A stretch of 64,000 nucleotides of DNA from an uncultured Aquimarina sp. (GCA_947498935.1 CANMMM010000004.1:62001-126000), one strand, 5' to 3'; positions 53,617 to 63,588 are shown, counted from the stretch's first letter. Notes: a model not told the origin generated them from the letters alone. Translations and numbers: made by a program.

Positions 53617-55008
53617 TTACAAATTACCAGTTATCCATTGCTCGAAAGGAATGTGTATTGCTACAGTGGGTGGAATTGTATGTGTTGCTAAGTCTTCTTG
53701 TAATTGTCGAAAAGCGGCTTTCTTTTGATCATTTGGCAAGTCGATGGTTTTGGATAAAAATCGAAAAAGGATGCGTTCGTAGCTTTCTATGTTTTTTGAT
53801 TTTTTGATATGTTTTTTTGCATCGCTACTGTATGTGCGTATGGCTGGTTTGTCTTGTCGTCGGTATGCGATTAATAAATGCAGCCAATACGTATTGGTGA
53901 TGTGTGTTGGATCGTCTTTTTTGGTGTATCGGTCGATGATATGCTGCGACCAATAGTGGGCTTGGAGGTCTTCGTTTTTCTGATAGTGCAGGAGCGCGAA
54001 TTGGAATCGAAAGGCTAACCAGCGTTCTTGTGGGATGAGTTGTTGGTGGCGTTCTACAAAGGCTTGTATGTTGGCAATCGTAGGCTTGGAATTGTGCAAA
54101 TCGCTTAGTTTTTGGTGGATTTGTATTTCTGTGGCATAGAGTTTTAAGATTTCCTTGATTAGGGCTACGGAAGTGGTGTTGATGGTTTCGATCTTTTGTT
54201 TGAGCAGTAGAATGCGTACAAAGGCTTCTTTGTGCATTTTTTGATGCATTAAATACTCCAAATGGTGGTTGCATACCGAGAAATAACGTGCAAAATATTC
54301 TTTGAGTAATTCTGGATGTTGTTCCCATTCTTTGACAAGGCTCTCGATAGCTTGTCGGGCTTTTTCTGTTCTGTTGCCTGCTAGTAGTTTTTTGAACTGA
54401 TGGAGTGTCTGTAGTGTGCTGTTATGTAGTTGGTGTGTTTTTTTAGTAGAGGTGCTGAAATTAGTGGGGTCTGTGTTGACGAGTAGTAAGTTGGTGTATT
54501 CTTGGGTAACGGTCAGTGCTTCTTGCTGAGCTTCGATGATATGGCTAATGGTAGCGGTATCATGCGGATGTGTAGCTTGGTGTACTTTTCGTTTCCAGTC
54601 TTTGATCTGAAACAGCAATACGTCCTGCTGGTAATGAGTCGCTTTTTTTTCGGCACGTTTGAGTTCGCTATTGCAGATGGTGTAGAGTCCTTTGTGAAAT
54701 AGGATTTCTATATTACGTATGATATCGATCAATTCTGCCTGTACAGAAATCTTGGCATGATAGCAGCGTAATGCTTGTAAAATACGATGCTTTAGGTAGT
54801 TCTTGATAGTGGTGAGTTGGTTGATAAATGCTTTGTCTTGGAATTGGGTTTTGATGGCGGCTTCGTCGTATGTTTTTTGGGCTTCGATGGCGTTGAATAA
54901 CAATAGGTATTCTGCTTCGTCACTTCCTTGGCTACTGAGTTTGAAATAGCGCTTTTCACTTTTGCTAAGGGATTGGATGAGGTAGAATAGTTCTTCGCTT
55001 TTTTTCAT
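53617..55008 (-). CDS. Unknown helical (TPR-like) protein
   Basis: I do not recognise a named family in this 463-residue soluble protein. It is almost wholly helical, with repeated paired helices that look like TPR or similar repeats, no signal peptide and no catalytic motif. I set the start at the ATG ending at 55008 (KKSEELFYLIQSLSKSEKRYFKLSSQ): the open frame runs on to 55155, but that extension has a different composition and enters repeat R6, so it is probably not coding. It is divergent from the split dehydratase pair, with 365 nt between; a role in that system is possible but unsupported. Confidence 0.75.
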   Translation of the reverse strand: MKKSEELFYLIQSLSKSEKRYFKLSSQGSDEAEYLLLFNAIEAQKTYDEAAIKTQFQDKAFINQLTTIKNYLKHRILQALRCYHAKISVQAELIDIIRNIEILFHKGLYTICNSELKRAEKKATHYQQDVLLFQIKDWKRKVHQATHPHDTATISHIIEAQQEALTVTQEYTNLLLVNTDPTNFSTSTKKTHQLHNSTLQTLHQFKKLLAGNRTEKARQAIESLVKEWEQHPELLKEYFARYFSVCNHHLEYLMHQKMHKEAFVRILLLKQKIETINTTSVALIKEILKLYATEIQIHQKLSDLHNSKPTIANIQAFVERHQQLIPQERWLAFRFQFALLHYQKNEDLQAHYWSQHIIDRYTKKDDPTHITNTYWLHLLIAYRRQDKPAIRTYSSDAKKHIKKSKNIESYERILFRFLSKTIDLPNDQKKAAFRQLQEDLATHTIPPTVAIHIPFEQWITGNL

Positions 55009-55125
55009 CGATGCGTAGTTTTTAGTTGGGTATTTGTAGGTTTTTTTAGAGATTTGTTTGAATGAAACCTTAAGATAGAAACCTATGTTTTTTGTAAAAA
55101 TAGTATTTTTTATTGGAACATGAAA

Positions 55126-55215
55126 TTGCGTTAGGGATAGCAGTGGAAATCCCACAGCCCGACGATAGGAGGTGCGAGGAATTGGAACGGATAGCCCGAC
55201 CCTTGGGGAACGCCC
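55126..55215 (-). repeat. GC-rich interspersed element, copy R6 (type I)
   Basis: Inverted copy: it starts GCGTTAGGGATAGCAGTGG and ends CTTGGGGAACGCCC. It lies between the divergent genes at 55008 and 55374 and creates a false N-terminal extension of the minus-strand frame. Confidence 0.85.
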
Positions 55216-55373
55216 AAATTATACAGATACAGTTGCTTATAGATGATAGAGTTTGTAGTATGAGGAAACCTATAATGAGAAAAAGGGAGTTTTTATGGTG
55301 CAGAATGACGGTAAAAGCGTAAAAAATAGGTGAATTTTAGTATTATTGTTCTACACAATTAGAATTGAGGCTT

Positions 55374-57605
55374 ATGGGGTATATGCATTTTCCAAATTAT
55401 GTAATGAGAGTTCCTACATTCTCTTTTTCTACGTACCAATCATTGACCAAAGAGGGCATAGTGACTGAGGATGCGCTGCGTACATTAGCAATGGATGCTG
55501 TGCTTAAAGAAGCATTGTTTCTGGCGTCTCCTGTTTTGTATAGTGAATTCGAAAAGTGGATGAAGGGCGACATAGAGGATGCTGCTGCGTCTGAGCGTTT
55601 GTTTTTTTCGGTACTAAAATATATGAGTAGAATGACCTCTCGGTGTACGCCTTTTGGGTTGTTTGCAGGGGTGAGTGTAGGCAGTTTTGGCGCCCAAACA
55701 GCTATCGAATTGGCTGCGCATACGGATCACAGTAGGGCTACGCGTTTGGATATGAATTATCTAGTGGCATTGTCGCTGGATCTGGCAAAACAAAAGTGGA
55801 TACGTGAGCAATTGGTATTTTATCCCAATACGAGTATGTATATGGTGGGGAAGCAATGGCGGTATGTAGAATATACGTATGTAAAGAGCAAGCGAGTGCA
55901 TCATGTGGTAGGAATTGAAGATGATACTTATATTCAAAAGGTGCTGAAACTTGCCAAAGAAGGGGCTACGATCGCAGCGATGGCTGAGGAATTGGTATGT
56001 GATGAGATTTCGTGTGAAGAAGCATCGGAATATATACATCAATTGATCGATTATCAGGTATTGGTGAGTGAGTTGGAGCCTTCGGTGTCAGGGGCTGTTT
56101 TTTTGGAGCAATTGGTAGCGGTTTTACGGCCATTGAAAGGAACGGAGCAGCTTGTACAACACTTAATGGCTATAGATAAGAAACTGTCGGAAATTGATAC
56201 AACCATGGGCAATGATCCTATGGTATATGAGGGATTGCGTACGTATTTGGAAGCGTTGGAGACGGATTTTGATCCGAAATTCTTGTTCCAGACAGATATG
56301 AATATTACTACACGACATAATACAATAGCACGTAGTACACTGCGGTCTGTGTATAGAGCGATGCGACTGCTGGCCAGAATAACGGAAGTAAAGGATACGT
56401 CTAAGTTGGCGGATTTTCAGAAAGCTTTTGAAGCGCGATATGAAGGTAGAGAAGTGCCACTGGCTAAGGTGCTGGATGTAGAATCGGGGATTGGTTTTTC
56501 TCAGCATCAGGGCGATAATGATGTAAGTGCGATTGTAGATGATTTGGTGTTGCCATTAAAAAAGCGTGCCACTACTTCTAAAACAGTTACTTGGTGGACT
56601 ATACATACGATTTTGCAAGAGAAACTACAGCAATTAGAAGACGGAGGTACTGTGATTCGGTTAGAAGATACGGATGTAAAGGATTTGGAGATGAATTTAG
56701 GGGACTTACCTGATACGATCTATACCATGCTATCGATGGCAGTATTGGAGGGTAAAGAGCAGGTAGTATTGAGTACGTTTAGCGGATCGAGTGGTGCGAA
56801 TTTGTTGGGGCGTTTCTGCCATGGTCATACAGCATTGCATGAACACACGGCTGCAATTGTAGCAAAAGAGGAAGCATTAGCCCCCGATGTATTAGTTGCA
56901 GAGATTGCACATTTGCCAGAGGCGAGAGTAGGGAATGTATTAATGCGACCCCGTTTGAGGAAATATGAGATTCCGTATTTGGCTACTTTTAGGGTGGCAC
57001 CAGAGGCGCAATTGCCTATAGATGATTTGATGTTATCCGTAAAGAATGGAAGACTGCGCATTCGATCTAAAAAGTATGATAAGGAGGTACAACCGAGATT
57101 GACCAATGCACATAATTATTCGTCGGGGCAGTTGCCGATTTATGAATTTTTAGCCCAGATGCAGACGTATAATAAGCGCCCAGGTATTTATTTTGATTGG
57201 GGCCCCCTGATTGATCAGTATACATATTTGCCGAGAGTGGTATATGATACTGTAATTCTGTCGGCGGCGCGTTGGCGATTTACAGCAGCAGCGCTCGAAC
57301 CTTTGTATGCGCACTCGACAGATGATCCGCAATGGGAAATAGCTGTAGACACATTTGTAAAAAAGCATGGACTGCCCCAATATGTGGTATTGGTAGAGGG
57401 GGATAATGAGTTGCTAATCGATATGCAGTGTCGTACTGTTGTACAGATGTTTCTGGCAACCGTAAAAAACAGAAAGCAGTGTTTGCTTAAGGAGTTTTTA
57501 CAGGCAGAAGGTGGGATTGTAAAACAAGGAGATGCGTCGTATACGAATCAGGTGATTGTGTCATTCTATAATGAAGATATGTATAAAAAATTAGCAGATG
57601 GATAA
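55374..57605 (+). CDS. Lanthipeptide dehydratase LanB, glutamylation domain (split LanB)
   Basis: This protein matches the N-terminal part of class I LanB dehydratases, which use glutamyl-tRNA to glutamylate Ser and Thr of a precursor peptide. The signature RMTSRCTPFGLFAG lies at residues 86-99, and the RLDMNYLVAL and LRPRLRKYEI segments are typical. The missing elimination domain is encoded by the next gene, which overlaps by 8 nt; the two together have about 1040 residues, the size of a full LanB. I prefer the ATG at 55374; the frame also has a TTG at 55365 and an ATG at 55383. Split LanB pairs are known from thiopeptides and from pinensin of Chitinophaga. No LanC, precursor or transporter gene is adjacent. 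Confidence 0.85.
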   Translation: MGYMHFPNYVMRVPTFSFSTYQSLTKEGIVTEDALRTLAMDAVLKEALFLASPVLYSEFEKWMKGDIEDAAASERLFFSVLKYMSRMTSRCTPFGLFAGVSVGSFGAQTAIELAAHTDHSRATRLDMNYLVALSLDLAKQKWIREQLVFYPNTSMYMVGKQWRYVEYTYVKSKRVHHVVGIEDDTYIQKVLKLAKEGATIAAMAEELVCDEISCEEASEYIHQLIDYQVLVSELEPSVSGAVFLEQLVAVLRPLKGTEQLVQHLMAIDKKLSEIDTTMGNDPMVYEGLRTYLEALETDFDPKFLFQTDMNITTRHNTIARSTLRSVYRAMRLLARITEVKDTSKLADFQKAFEARYEGREVPLAKVLDVESGIGFSQHQGDNDVSAIVDDLVLPLKKRATTSKTVTWWTIHTILQEKLQQLEDGGTVIRLEDTDVKDLEMNLGDLPDTIYTMLSMAVLEGKEQVVLSTFSGSSGANLLGRFCHGHTALHEHTAAIVAKEEALAPDVLVAEIAHLPEARVGNVLMRPRLRKYEIPYLATFRVAPEAQLPIDDLMLSVKNGRLRIRSKKYDKEVQPRLTNAHNYSSGQLPIYEFLAQMQTYNKRPGIYFDWGPLIDQYTYLPRVVYDTVILSAARWRFTAAALEPLYAHSTDDPQWEIAVDTFVKKHGLPQYVVLVEGDNELLIDMQCRTVVQMFLATVKNRKQCLLKEFLQAEGGIVKQGDASYTNQVIVSFYNEDMYKKLADG

Positions 57606-58485
57606 GATACAACGTTCTTTTATCGTTGGTGGTGAATGGCTGTATTATAAGTTATATACAGGTACGAAAACAGCAGATACAGTTTTGGTAGCTTGCATAC
57701 AGGCTATGGCAGCAGCGGCATACGAGGCAAAGTGGATTGATCGTTGGTTTTTTATACGGTATAATGACCCAGATTTCCACCTACGGATACGGTTTCATGT
57801 TACGGAATCAGAACATTTAGGCAAGATCATGCAGGCGATGTATACCGCTTTGACTCCGTATGTAGAAGAAGATTTGATCTGGAAATTACAGTTGGATACC
57901 TATCAACGAGAAATAGAACGCTACGGAGAGGCTACTATGGAGGCTTCTGAGACGGTGTTTTTTTATGATAGTGTAATGATCACTGAGTTGATTACATTAT
58001 TAGAAGATAGCGAAGAAGGGGAGGAGTTGCGCTGGTTAGCTGGATTGCGTGCGATTGATCAATTGCTTACAGATTTTGGATATACAGCGGATGCAAAGTT
58101 AGCATTGTTAGAGGGGTTAAAAACAGGTTTTGGAAAGGAGTTTGGAATGGATAAGTCCTTAAAAAAACAGCTGGATAAGAAATACCGAGAGCAGCAAGAA
58201 AAGATACAGCACTTTCTGAATCTAACACTAGATACTGCTGCTGAATATACACCGCTAGTAGGGTTGATCGATCAGAAAAGCAAAGCCATAGCGCAGGTCG
58301 TAGCACAGATACAGTCGCAGACTACGCAAAGGCGGTTGGATAATTTGTTACGAAGCTATATCCATATGCTGATGAATCGATTGTTTCGCTCTCAGAATCG
58401 ATTGCACGAAATGGTGTTGTACGATTTATTATACCGAGTGTATAAAAGAGATTGGGGTATTAGGATGTACAGCTCCCGCAAATAA
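57598..58485 (+). CDS. Lanthipeptide dehydratase LanB, elimination domain (thiopeptide-type)
   Basis: This 295-residue protein is the small glutamate-elimination partner (SpaB C-terminal / thiopeptide-type bacteriocin biosynthesis family). The conserved motif RYNDPDFHLRIRFH is at residues 54-67 and the QLDTYQREIERYG segment follows. It would remove glutamate from the modified Ser and Thr to give dehydroamino acids. Its start overlaps the glutamylation gene by 8 nt, so the two are translationally coupled. It ends 9 nt from the stop of the convergent manA gene. Confidence 0.85.
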   Translation: MDKIQRSFIVGGEWLYYKLYTGTKTADTVLVACIQAMAAAAYEAKWIDRWFFIRYNDPDFHLRIRFHVTESEHLGKIMQAMYTALTPYVEEDLIWKLQLDTYQREIERYGEATMEASETVFFYDSVMITELITLLEDSEEGEELRWLAGLRAIDQLLTDFGYTADAKLALLEGLKTGFGKEFGMDKSLKKQLDKKYREQQEKIQHFLNLTLDTAAEYTPLVGLIDQKSKAIAQVVAQIQSQTTQRRLDNLLRSYIHMLMNRLFRSQNRLHEMVLYDLLYRVYKRDWGIRMYSSRK

Positions 58486-58494
58486 CAGTAGGGT

Positions 58495-59463
58495 TTATAC
58501 GAATACCTCTAGTAATTCTGCATGATTCGCTTTAATAGCTACCTGTGTAGCAGTAGCAGGGAGTAATAGCGTCTCTCCAGTAGCGATGGTTTCTGTATGA
58601 TTGTTGAGCGTAATTTCGGCACTTCCTTTGGTGCACATGTAGATTACGAAAGAGTCTATATTTTGATAATTCTTCTGTAGTGAATTAGTAGCCTTGATAA
58701 AATTGGTCGTAAAATAAGTAGAATCTACAATGGGAGAAGAAGCATTGGTATTTCTGTGGTAGGCTATTTTTTCGTTATTATGATTTTCAAAATCAATAGC
58801 GTCTAGTGCTAAATCCGTATGCAGTTCTCTACACTTTCCTTCGCTATTTTTTCTATCATAATCATATACTCTATAGGTAATATCAGAGGTTTGTTGGATT
58901 TCTGCGAGTAGAATCCCAGAACCAATGGCGTGAATTTGTCCAGCATTGATAAAGAATGCATCGCCTTCTGTGACCTTGTTATGATTTAGGATATGTTGGA
59001 TATTATTTTCTTGTACGTGGTATTGGTATTGTGCTTGGTTGATTTCTTGGTTAAATCCTACTACGATGTCTGCATCTTCATCGGCTTGCATGATATACCA
59101 CATTTCGGTTTTTCCGTAGGAATTATGACGTGCTTTAGCCAATGTATCATCTGGGTGTACTTGTATCGATAAATCTTCTTTGGCATCTATATACTTGATC
59201 AGTAGTGGAAAATCCGTGCCAAAAGTTGCATAATTAGCGGTTCCTACGAATTGAGAAGTATAGATTTGGATCAGTTCTTTAAGGTTCATGCCCTGTAATG
59301 CGCCGTTGGATACTACTGAGATGGTTTCTCCTACATCTGCAATTTCCCAGCTTTCGCCTACATTGGATTGGGTAGTGTCTTTATGTAATACGGTTTGTAA
59401 CTTGTTACCACCCCATATTTTTTCTTTTAAGATCGGTCTGAATTTTAATGGATAGTTCATCAT
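58495..59463 (-). CDS. manA: Mannose-6-phosphate isomerase, class I type
   Basis: The enzyme interconverts mannose 6-phosphate and fructose 6-phosphate, supplying mannose for glycan synthesis. The metal-binding cupin residues are in SIQVHPDD (about residues 99-106), KTEMWY and INAGQIHAIG. The C-terminal part is short, as in the Bacteroidota and Firmicutes form. The length of 322 residues is normal. It begins MMNYPLKFRPILKEKIWGG; the first or second ATG is equally plausible. A glycosyltransferase gene follows upstream on the same strand after 38 nt. Confidence 0.92.
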   Translation of the reverse strand: MMNYPLKFRPILKEKIWGGNKLQTVLHKDTTQSNVGESWEIADVGETISVVSNGALQGMNLKELIQIYTSQFVGTANYATFGTDFPLLIKYIDAKEDLSIQVHPDDTLAKARHNSYGKTEMWYIMQADEDADIVVGFNQEINQAQYQYHVQENNIQHILNHNKVTEGDAFFINAGQIHAIGSGILLAEIQQTSDITYRVYDYDRKNSEGKCRELHTDLALDAIDFENHNNEKIAYHRNTNASSPIVDSTYFTTNFIKATNSLQKNYQNIDSFVIYMCTKGSAEITLNNHTETIATGETLLLPATATQVAIKANHAELLEVFV

Positions 59464-59501
59464 GAGTTCTAGGTTTTATAAGGGTGATACATGTTGTTAG
59501 A

Positions 59502-60320
59502 TTACGCTGCGATGGCAACAGAAGGGATTTCGTAAATTTCTGTGATAGGCTCTACTATGATTTGGTTTGCATTCTGTAATGTTTGTAGTACGTTATAGTT
59601 AACCCAGATAGAAAGTAATCTGAAAGGAATTTCTAAAGCGTCTTTCATACCTAATTTAGAGTCATCCATGTGTACCCATCTTTGTAAAGACTGCTCGTAT
59701 ATCTTAGTTAGCACAGCTGCTCTACCGTAGTGTTTTTTCATTCGTAAGAACATTTCTACGTCGAATAACCATCTGCTAAAGAAATTCTTTTCGAAAAGGA
59801 TGGGTACTAATGTAGCTCTAAATACTTTGGCACCACACTGTGTATCTTCGATAGGTAATCTAAGGATGAAGTACACTAACATTTTTATGATTTTAGAGAA
59901 CAACGCTCTTGTTGCATCTTTTTCTATATTTTCAGTGGCATTTTTAGCTCTAGAGCCAAATACCATGCTTAATTTACTATTGGTCTTTAATGTTTTTAAT
60001 AAACCATCAAAATCTTCGAAATCAGTAGAAAGGTCAGCATCGATAAATCCTATAAATTCGATATCGCCTCTGCTGTGTAAGTAACGTGCACCTACTCTTA
60101 CGGCTGATGCTTTACCAGCATTTTTCTTTACATCGATTACGCTTACCTTTGTAGGATTCACTTCTTGGATCGCTAATAATACATCAATTGTATTGTCTTT
60201 ACTTCCATCATTTACAAAACATAAATGAAAATCATTTTCTTTTTGTATAAAGCTGATAAAAGCATCTTTGTTAATTCTGTTTTCTTCGTTGTAGCAAGGG
60301 ATGATAATTCCAGTTTTCAT
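59502..60320 (-). CDS. Family 2 glycosyltransferase, ALG5/DPM-like
   Basis: The 272-residue protein resembles polyprenyl-phosphate hexosyltransferases, with the GT2 start IIPCYNEENRI, the metal-binding IDADLSTDFEDF, GSRAKNATENI and the acceptor motif IEDTQCGAKVFRA. It has a membrane-associated C-terminal half but no separate C-terminal helix pair. It probably makes a lipid-linked hexose for use on the other side of the membrane. The divergent membrane protein at 60487 could be a user of that donor. A TAnnTTTG-type promoter lies upstream. Confidence 0.85.
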   Translation of the reverse strand: MKTGIIIPCYNEENRINKDAFISFIQKENDFHLCFVNDGSKDNTIDVLLAIQEVNPTKVSVIDVKKNAGKASAVRVGARYLHSRGDIEFIGFIDADLSTDFEDFDGLLKTLKTNSKLSMVFGSRAKNATENIEKDATRALFSKIIKMLVYFILRLPIEDTQCGAKVFRATLVPILFEKNFFSRWLFDVEMFLRMKKHYGRAAVLTKIYEQSLQRWVHMDDSKLGMKDALEIPFRLLSIWVNYNVLQTLQNANQIIVEPITEIYEIPSVAIAA

Positions 60321-60345
60321 GATAGATTGTTTTTGATTTCTGTTT

Positions 60346-60353
60346 CAAAATTA
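60346..60353 (-). promoter_or_regulatory. Candidate -7 element of the glycosyltransferase gene
   Basis: On the minus strand TAATTTTG matches TAnnTTTG, 26 nt before the start codon ending at 60320. Confidence 0.5.
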
Positions 60354-60486
60354 CCACGAGAACCCGCTGTAACTCCCTGATTTTCGATCACTAGAGGCTT
60401 GCTGTCGACGAATTGTTTTTATCGAAAGACAAACCATTGGTCGAATCAAAAACCTTTGTTGTATCTTTAAGTTATCAGAATCATAT

Positions 60487-63400
60487 ATGCAACTACACGG
60501 GGAAAATAGAACAAACAAGTATCTGATCACTGCACTACTGATAGGTGTGTTGTTTCATGGAACAACGATCTTCTTTACGCTAGAGACTACTTATGACGCA
60601 CTGATCCATCTCTTTTTTGCAGATCATTATGCGACGCACTGGTTCGAACCATGGAGTTATAGTTGGTATACAGGTTTTACTGTGATGGGGTATCCGCCAT
60701 TGGTACATCAGAGTATCGCACTGTTCTCAATGGTAGGAGGGCTTAAGTTTGGATTGTTTACCGTAGCACTGATTGCAATCATACTATTTATTACTGGCGT
60801 GTATCGGTTTAGTCTTTTACTCACAGGAAATCGAGATGTAGCGGGCTATGCTGCTGTACTGGCCGTATTTTCCTCTTCTTTCTTAGAAACCTTGCATATT
60901 TTTGGACAGTTACCCAGTATTGTAGGGATTTCAGTCTTAATGCATGCACTGCCAGAGATATATACTTGGATTAGAACAGGGAATTATAAATACCTGTGTA
61001 CCTCCTATAGTTTATTAGCTGTAACAGTTACCTCACATCATGTCACACCCATTTTTGGGATGGTCTTTTTTATCTTTCCATTGATCGGAATGGTGTTGAT
61101 GGATGTTGCGAAAGAGCGACAGGGCAGTTTCGAGAAAGTTACTTTTCTGATATTTGTCAATACACTATTCAGCTTACTCAAAAGAATCATTCTCTTTGGA
61201 ATGGGGTCTTTGGTACTGATTATCGTATGTATTTTACCCTATTGGATCAATACCAAAAATAATCCAATCACCCAAGTACCGATCCCTCATGGATCTAGAG
61301 ATCATTTTTTAGAGGTATTCTCATCAGGACTCGTTTTTTTCTTTATTCCTTGGGGCATCTTACTGTTCATCATGCCTTATATTTGGTATCGTTTCTTTAG
61401 TAAGCGGTATTTGTTTTTTGGACTCTCCTTTACATTATTAAGTGTATTGGGAACAGGAGGTACGACTCCTATTCCACGATTACTATTAGGGGATACAGCG
61501 TTTGATATCCTTACGTTAGACCGTTTTACACTATGGGCATCTATCATGGCATTGCCTATGTTTGGAGAATTTGTACATCGATTCGTAGTAGGAGATATCA
61601 AAACCGTATTTCAAGAAAACTACGGAGGTCTATACCACCGTATTATCGGAGGAGGATTGAGTATCTTTTATATTGCCTTTGCCGTTTTTACGATGAGCTT
61701 GGGCTATTTCAGACCTTCTCAGCCCCAAGAAATCAAAATGCTGCCCATTCTCAATTTTTTAAAACAAGATCAGCACGATCATTGGCGATACCTACCCTTA
61801 GGATTCGGAGATCAAATGGCATGGTTATCAGCACAGACCAATGCCATGACAGTAGATGGAAACTACCATTCTGCCAGAAGACTGCCAGAACTAACCAGTA
61901 AAGCCGTAGAACGCCTAGAGAATTCAAAATTTAGAGGGATCGAAGGCATTGGTTCATTACAGCAGTTTCTAACAGTACCCGAAAAATACCACCTTAAATA
62001 TGTGTTTTCTAATGATAAGTTTTACGACCCCATTTTGTACTTCTGTGGATGGCAGCGATTACGACAGTTGGAGAATGGTATCATGGTATGGGAAAAATTA
62101 AATATCCCTCCACTACCTACCATACTTCCCAAAGCAGACGTTCCTACTTTTCAGAAATTTATGTGGGGATTGATACCTGTACTCACCGTATTGATCGCCT
62201 TTGTAATGATGATACAATCGATGTGGTTTAGAGCCTTAAAAGCTAAAAAAATGGCATTGCCCATCTATGTAACAGTGGCGATTGCTTATAAAACAATGAC
62301 CAAACGGATAGTAGTTTTGCAACATATTTGGGCCATAGGATTACTACTTATTTTCGGGTATGGTCTCTACTTTTTTTATATGCAGAATGACAGTCAAGTA
62401 CGTCCTCAAAATGTCGTAACCGCTTATTATGACGCCTTAGATTTTAAAGAATTTAAGAAAGCACATTCTTTTTTAGATCCAGTACGTAAAAAAAGTATCG
62501 ATCAATATATGCTAGAAGTTGCAGTAACCGATGGATTGGTCAGCTCCTATGCCAAACTCGACGAAATGGAGGTTAGGCTATCAGCAGAGACTGATACTAC
62601 TGCAGTAGCACAAGTGCAAGCCAGTTGGATCACTCCATTAGAAAAAATAGAAAGAACCATGTACCATGATGTTATAAAAAGAGGAATGCGCTGGTATGTA
62701 AAGCCTGCAGGATATGACTTAGATATTCCACCAGACCAATTAATGGCCAATAATGCCACTATGTTTTACAATCATGGACGTCGTAGAATTACATCCGAAC
62801 AGACCTATCACGAAGATGTACTGAAACAGCCAGTTCTAGAAGTATTATCAGCTAAAATTGTACATAGAGATAGTGCGTATAGTATCATAGGAGAATTACA
62901 GAATGTAGATAATATCCCAGCCGATGTAGTAGTGAATGGTACATTATATACAGCGGCTAATGAAGAATTAGCAAGCTATAATGCCAAACACCAATTAAAG
63001 CACAAATTAGTACCGAAAGAAATCACTTCCTTTAAAATCGATTTTGAGGAAACCTCTTGGCTCGATATTGGCACACAGAAACCAACAGTTTTTGACCCCG
63101 ATGAATTTACAGCAGTACCATTTGATCACCAACCCACTATTTTTAATGTGCAATGTGCAGGTAATGTAGCTACCAAAGACTTGTATAAAGATGTAGCAGT
63201 AAGTCAATTGACCATAGAAAAAGAGCATATCTCTGGAGTATTGTTTAATACAGGGATCAAAGAAGTGACCATACCACAAGTATTAGTTTCCTTTTACACA
63301 GCGGCACATCAACTTATATGGGTAGATCATTTTTATTTACAAGAAGGAATTCGGTCTCAGCGCAAACAATATTTCGAATATCCCTTACCCGATCTAACCG

Positions 63401-63588
63401 ATGTGACACTGATCAAAGGACATACCGATGAAATATATGTCAATGGTTTAGCCAATAAAGAGATTAGTAAAAAAGTAGTGCCTAATCGCACCAAAGCACA
63501 TGAAAAAGCCTCTTTGCTAGCAGTAGACGGACTAGGGTATTGCTATATAAAAATAGAACTTAACGCATTTATAGGAGCTGTAGATTGA
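60487..63588 (+). CDS. Large multispanning membrane protein, possible GT-C glycosyltransferase
   Basis: The N-terminal two-thirds of this 1033-residue protein hold about 13-14 predicted membrane helices (about residues 10-640), and the start matches the family of 6-pyruvoyl-tetrahydropterin-synthase-related membrane proteins. The first periplasmic loop carries acidic residues (D37 in TTYDALIH, D46 in FADHY), the place of the catalytic acid in GT-C enzymes. The rest (about 650-1033) is extracytoplasmic: a cystatin/NTF2-like domain (about 655-760) and two beta-sandwich segments. It could transfer a sugar from a lipid-linked donor, made by the divergent GT2 enzyme, to an envelope acceptor (inference). 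It overlaps the next gene by one base. Confidence 0.7.
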   Translation: MQLHGENRTNKYLITALLIGVLFHGTTIFFTLETTYDALIHLFFADHYATHWFEPWSYSWYTGFTVMGYPPLVHQSIALFSMVGGLKFGLFTVALIAIILFITGVYRFSLLLTGNRDVAGYAAVLAVFSSSFLETLHIFGQLPSIVGISVLMHALPEIYTWIRTGNYKYLCTSYSLLAVTVTSHHVTPIFGMVFFIFPLIGMVLMDVAKERQGSFEKVTFLIFVNTLFSLLKRIILFGMGSLVLIIVCILPYWINTKNNPITQVPIPHGSRDHFLEVFSSGLVFFFIPWGILLFIMPYIWYRFFSKRYLFFGLSFTLLSVLGTGGTTPIPRLLLGDTAFDILTLDRFTLWASIMALPMFGEFVHRFVVGDIKTVFQENYGGLYHRIIGGGLSIFYIAFAVFTMSLGYFRPSQPQEIKMLPILNFLKQDQHDHWRYLPLGFGDQMAWLSAQTNAMTVDGNYHSARRLPELTSKAVERLENSKFRGIEGIGSLQQFLTVPEKYHLKYVFSNDKFYDPILYFCGWQRLRQLENGIMVWEKLNIPPLPTILPKADVPTFQKFMWGLIPVLTVLIAFVMMIQSMWFRALKAKKMALPIYVTVAIAYKTMTKRIVVLQHIWAIGLLLIFGYGLYFFYMQNDSQVRPQNVVTAYYDALDFKEFKKAHSFLDPVRKKSIDQYMLEVAVTDGLVSSYAKLDEMEVRLSAETDTTAVAQVQASWITPLEKIERTMYHDVIKRGMRWYVKPAGYDLDIPPDQLMANNATMFYNHGRRRITSEQTYHEDVLKQPVLEVLSAKIVHRDSAYSIIGELQNVDNIPADVVVNGTLYTAANEELASYNAKHQLKHKLVPKEITSFKIDFEETSWLDIGTQKPTVFDPDEFTAVPFDHQPTIFNVQCAGNVATKDLYKDVAVSQLTIEKEHISGVLFNTGIKEVTIPQVLVSFYTAAHQLIWVDHFYLQEGIRSQRKQYFEYPLPDLTDVTLIKGHTDEIYVNGLANKEISKKVVPNRTKAHEKASLLAVDGLGYCYIKIELNAFIGAVD

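Noticed and set aside
53571-53807. 78-codon plus-strand frame after the toxin relic
   Set aside because: Most of it overlaps the 3' end of the minus-strand helical gene; only the first few codons might be a DUF5615 remnant.
55113-55322. 69-codon frame upstream of the split LanB as a lanthipeptide precursor
   Set aside because: Most of it is repeat R6; the remaining 20 codons have one cysteine and no leader-like segment or Ser/Thr-rich core.
61533-61901. 122-codon plus-strand frame inside the large membrane protein
   Set aside because: It is out of frame with a well-supported 1033-codon gene and has an unusual, arginine-rich composition.
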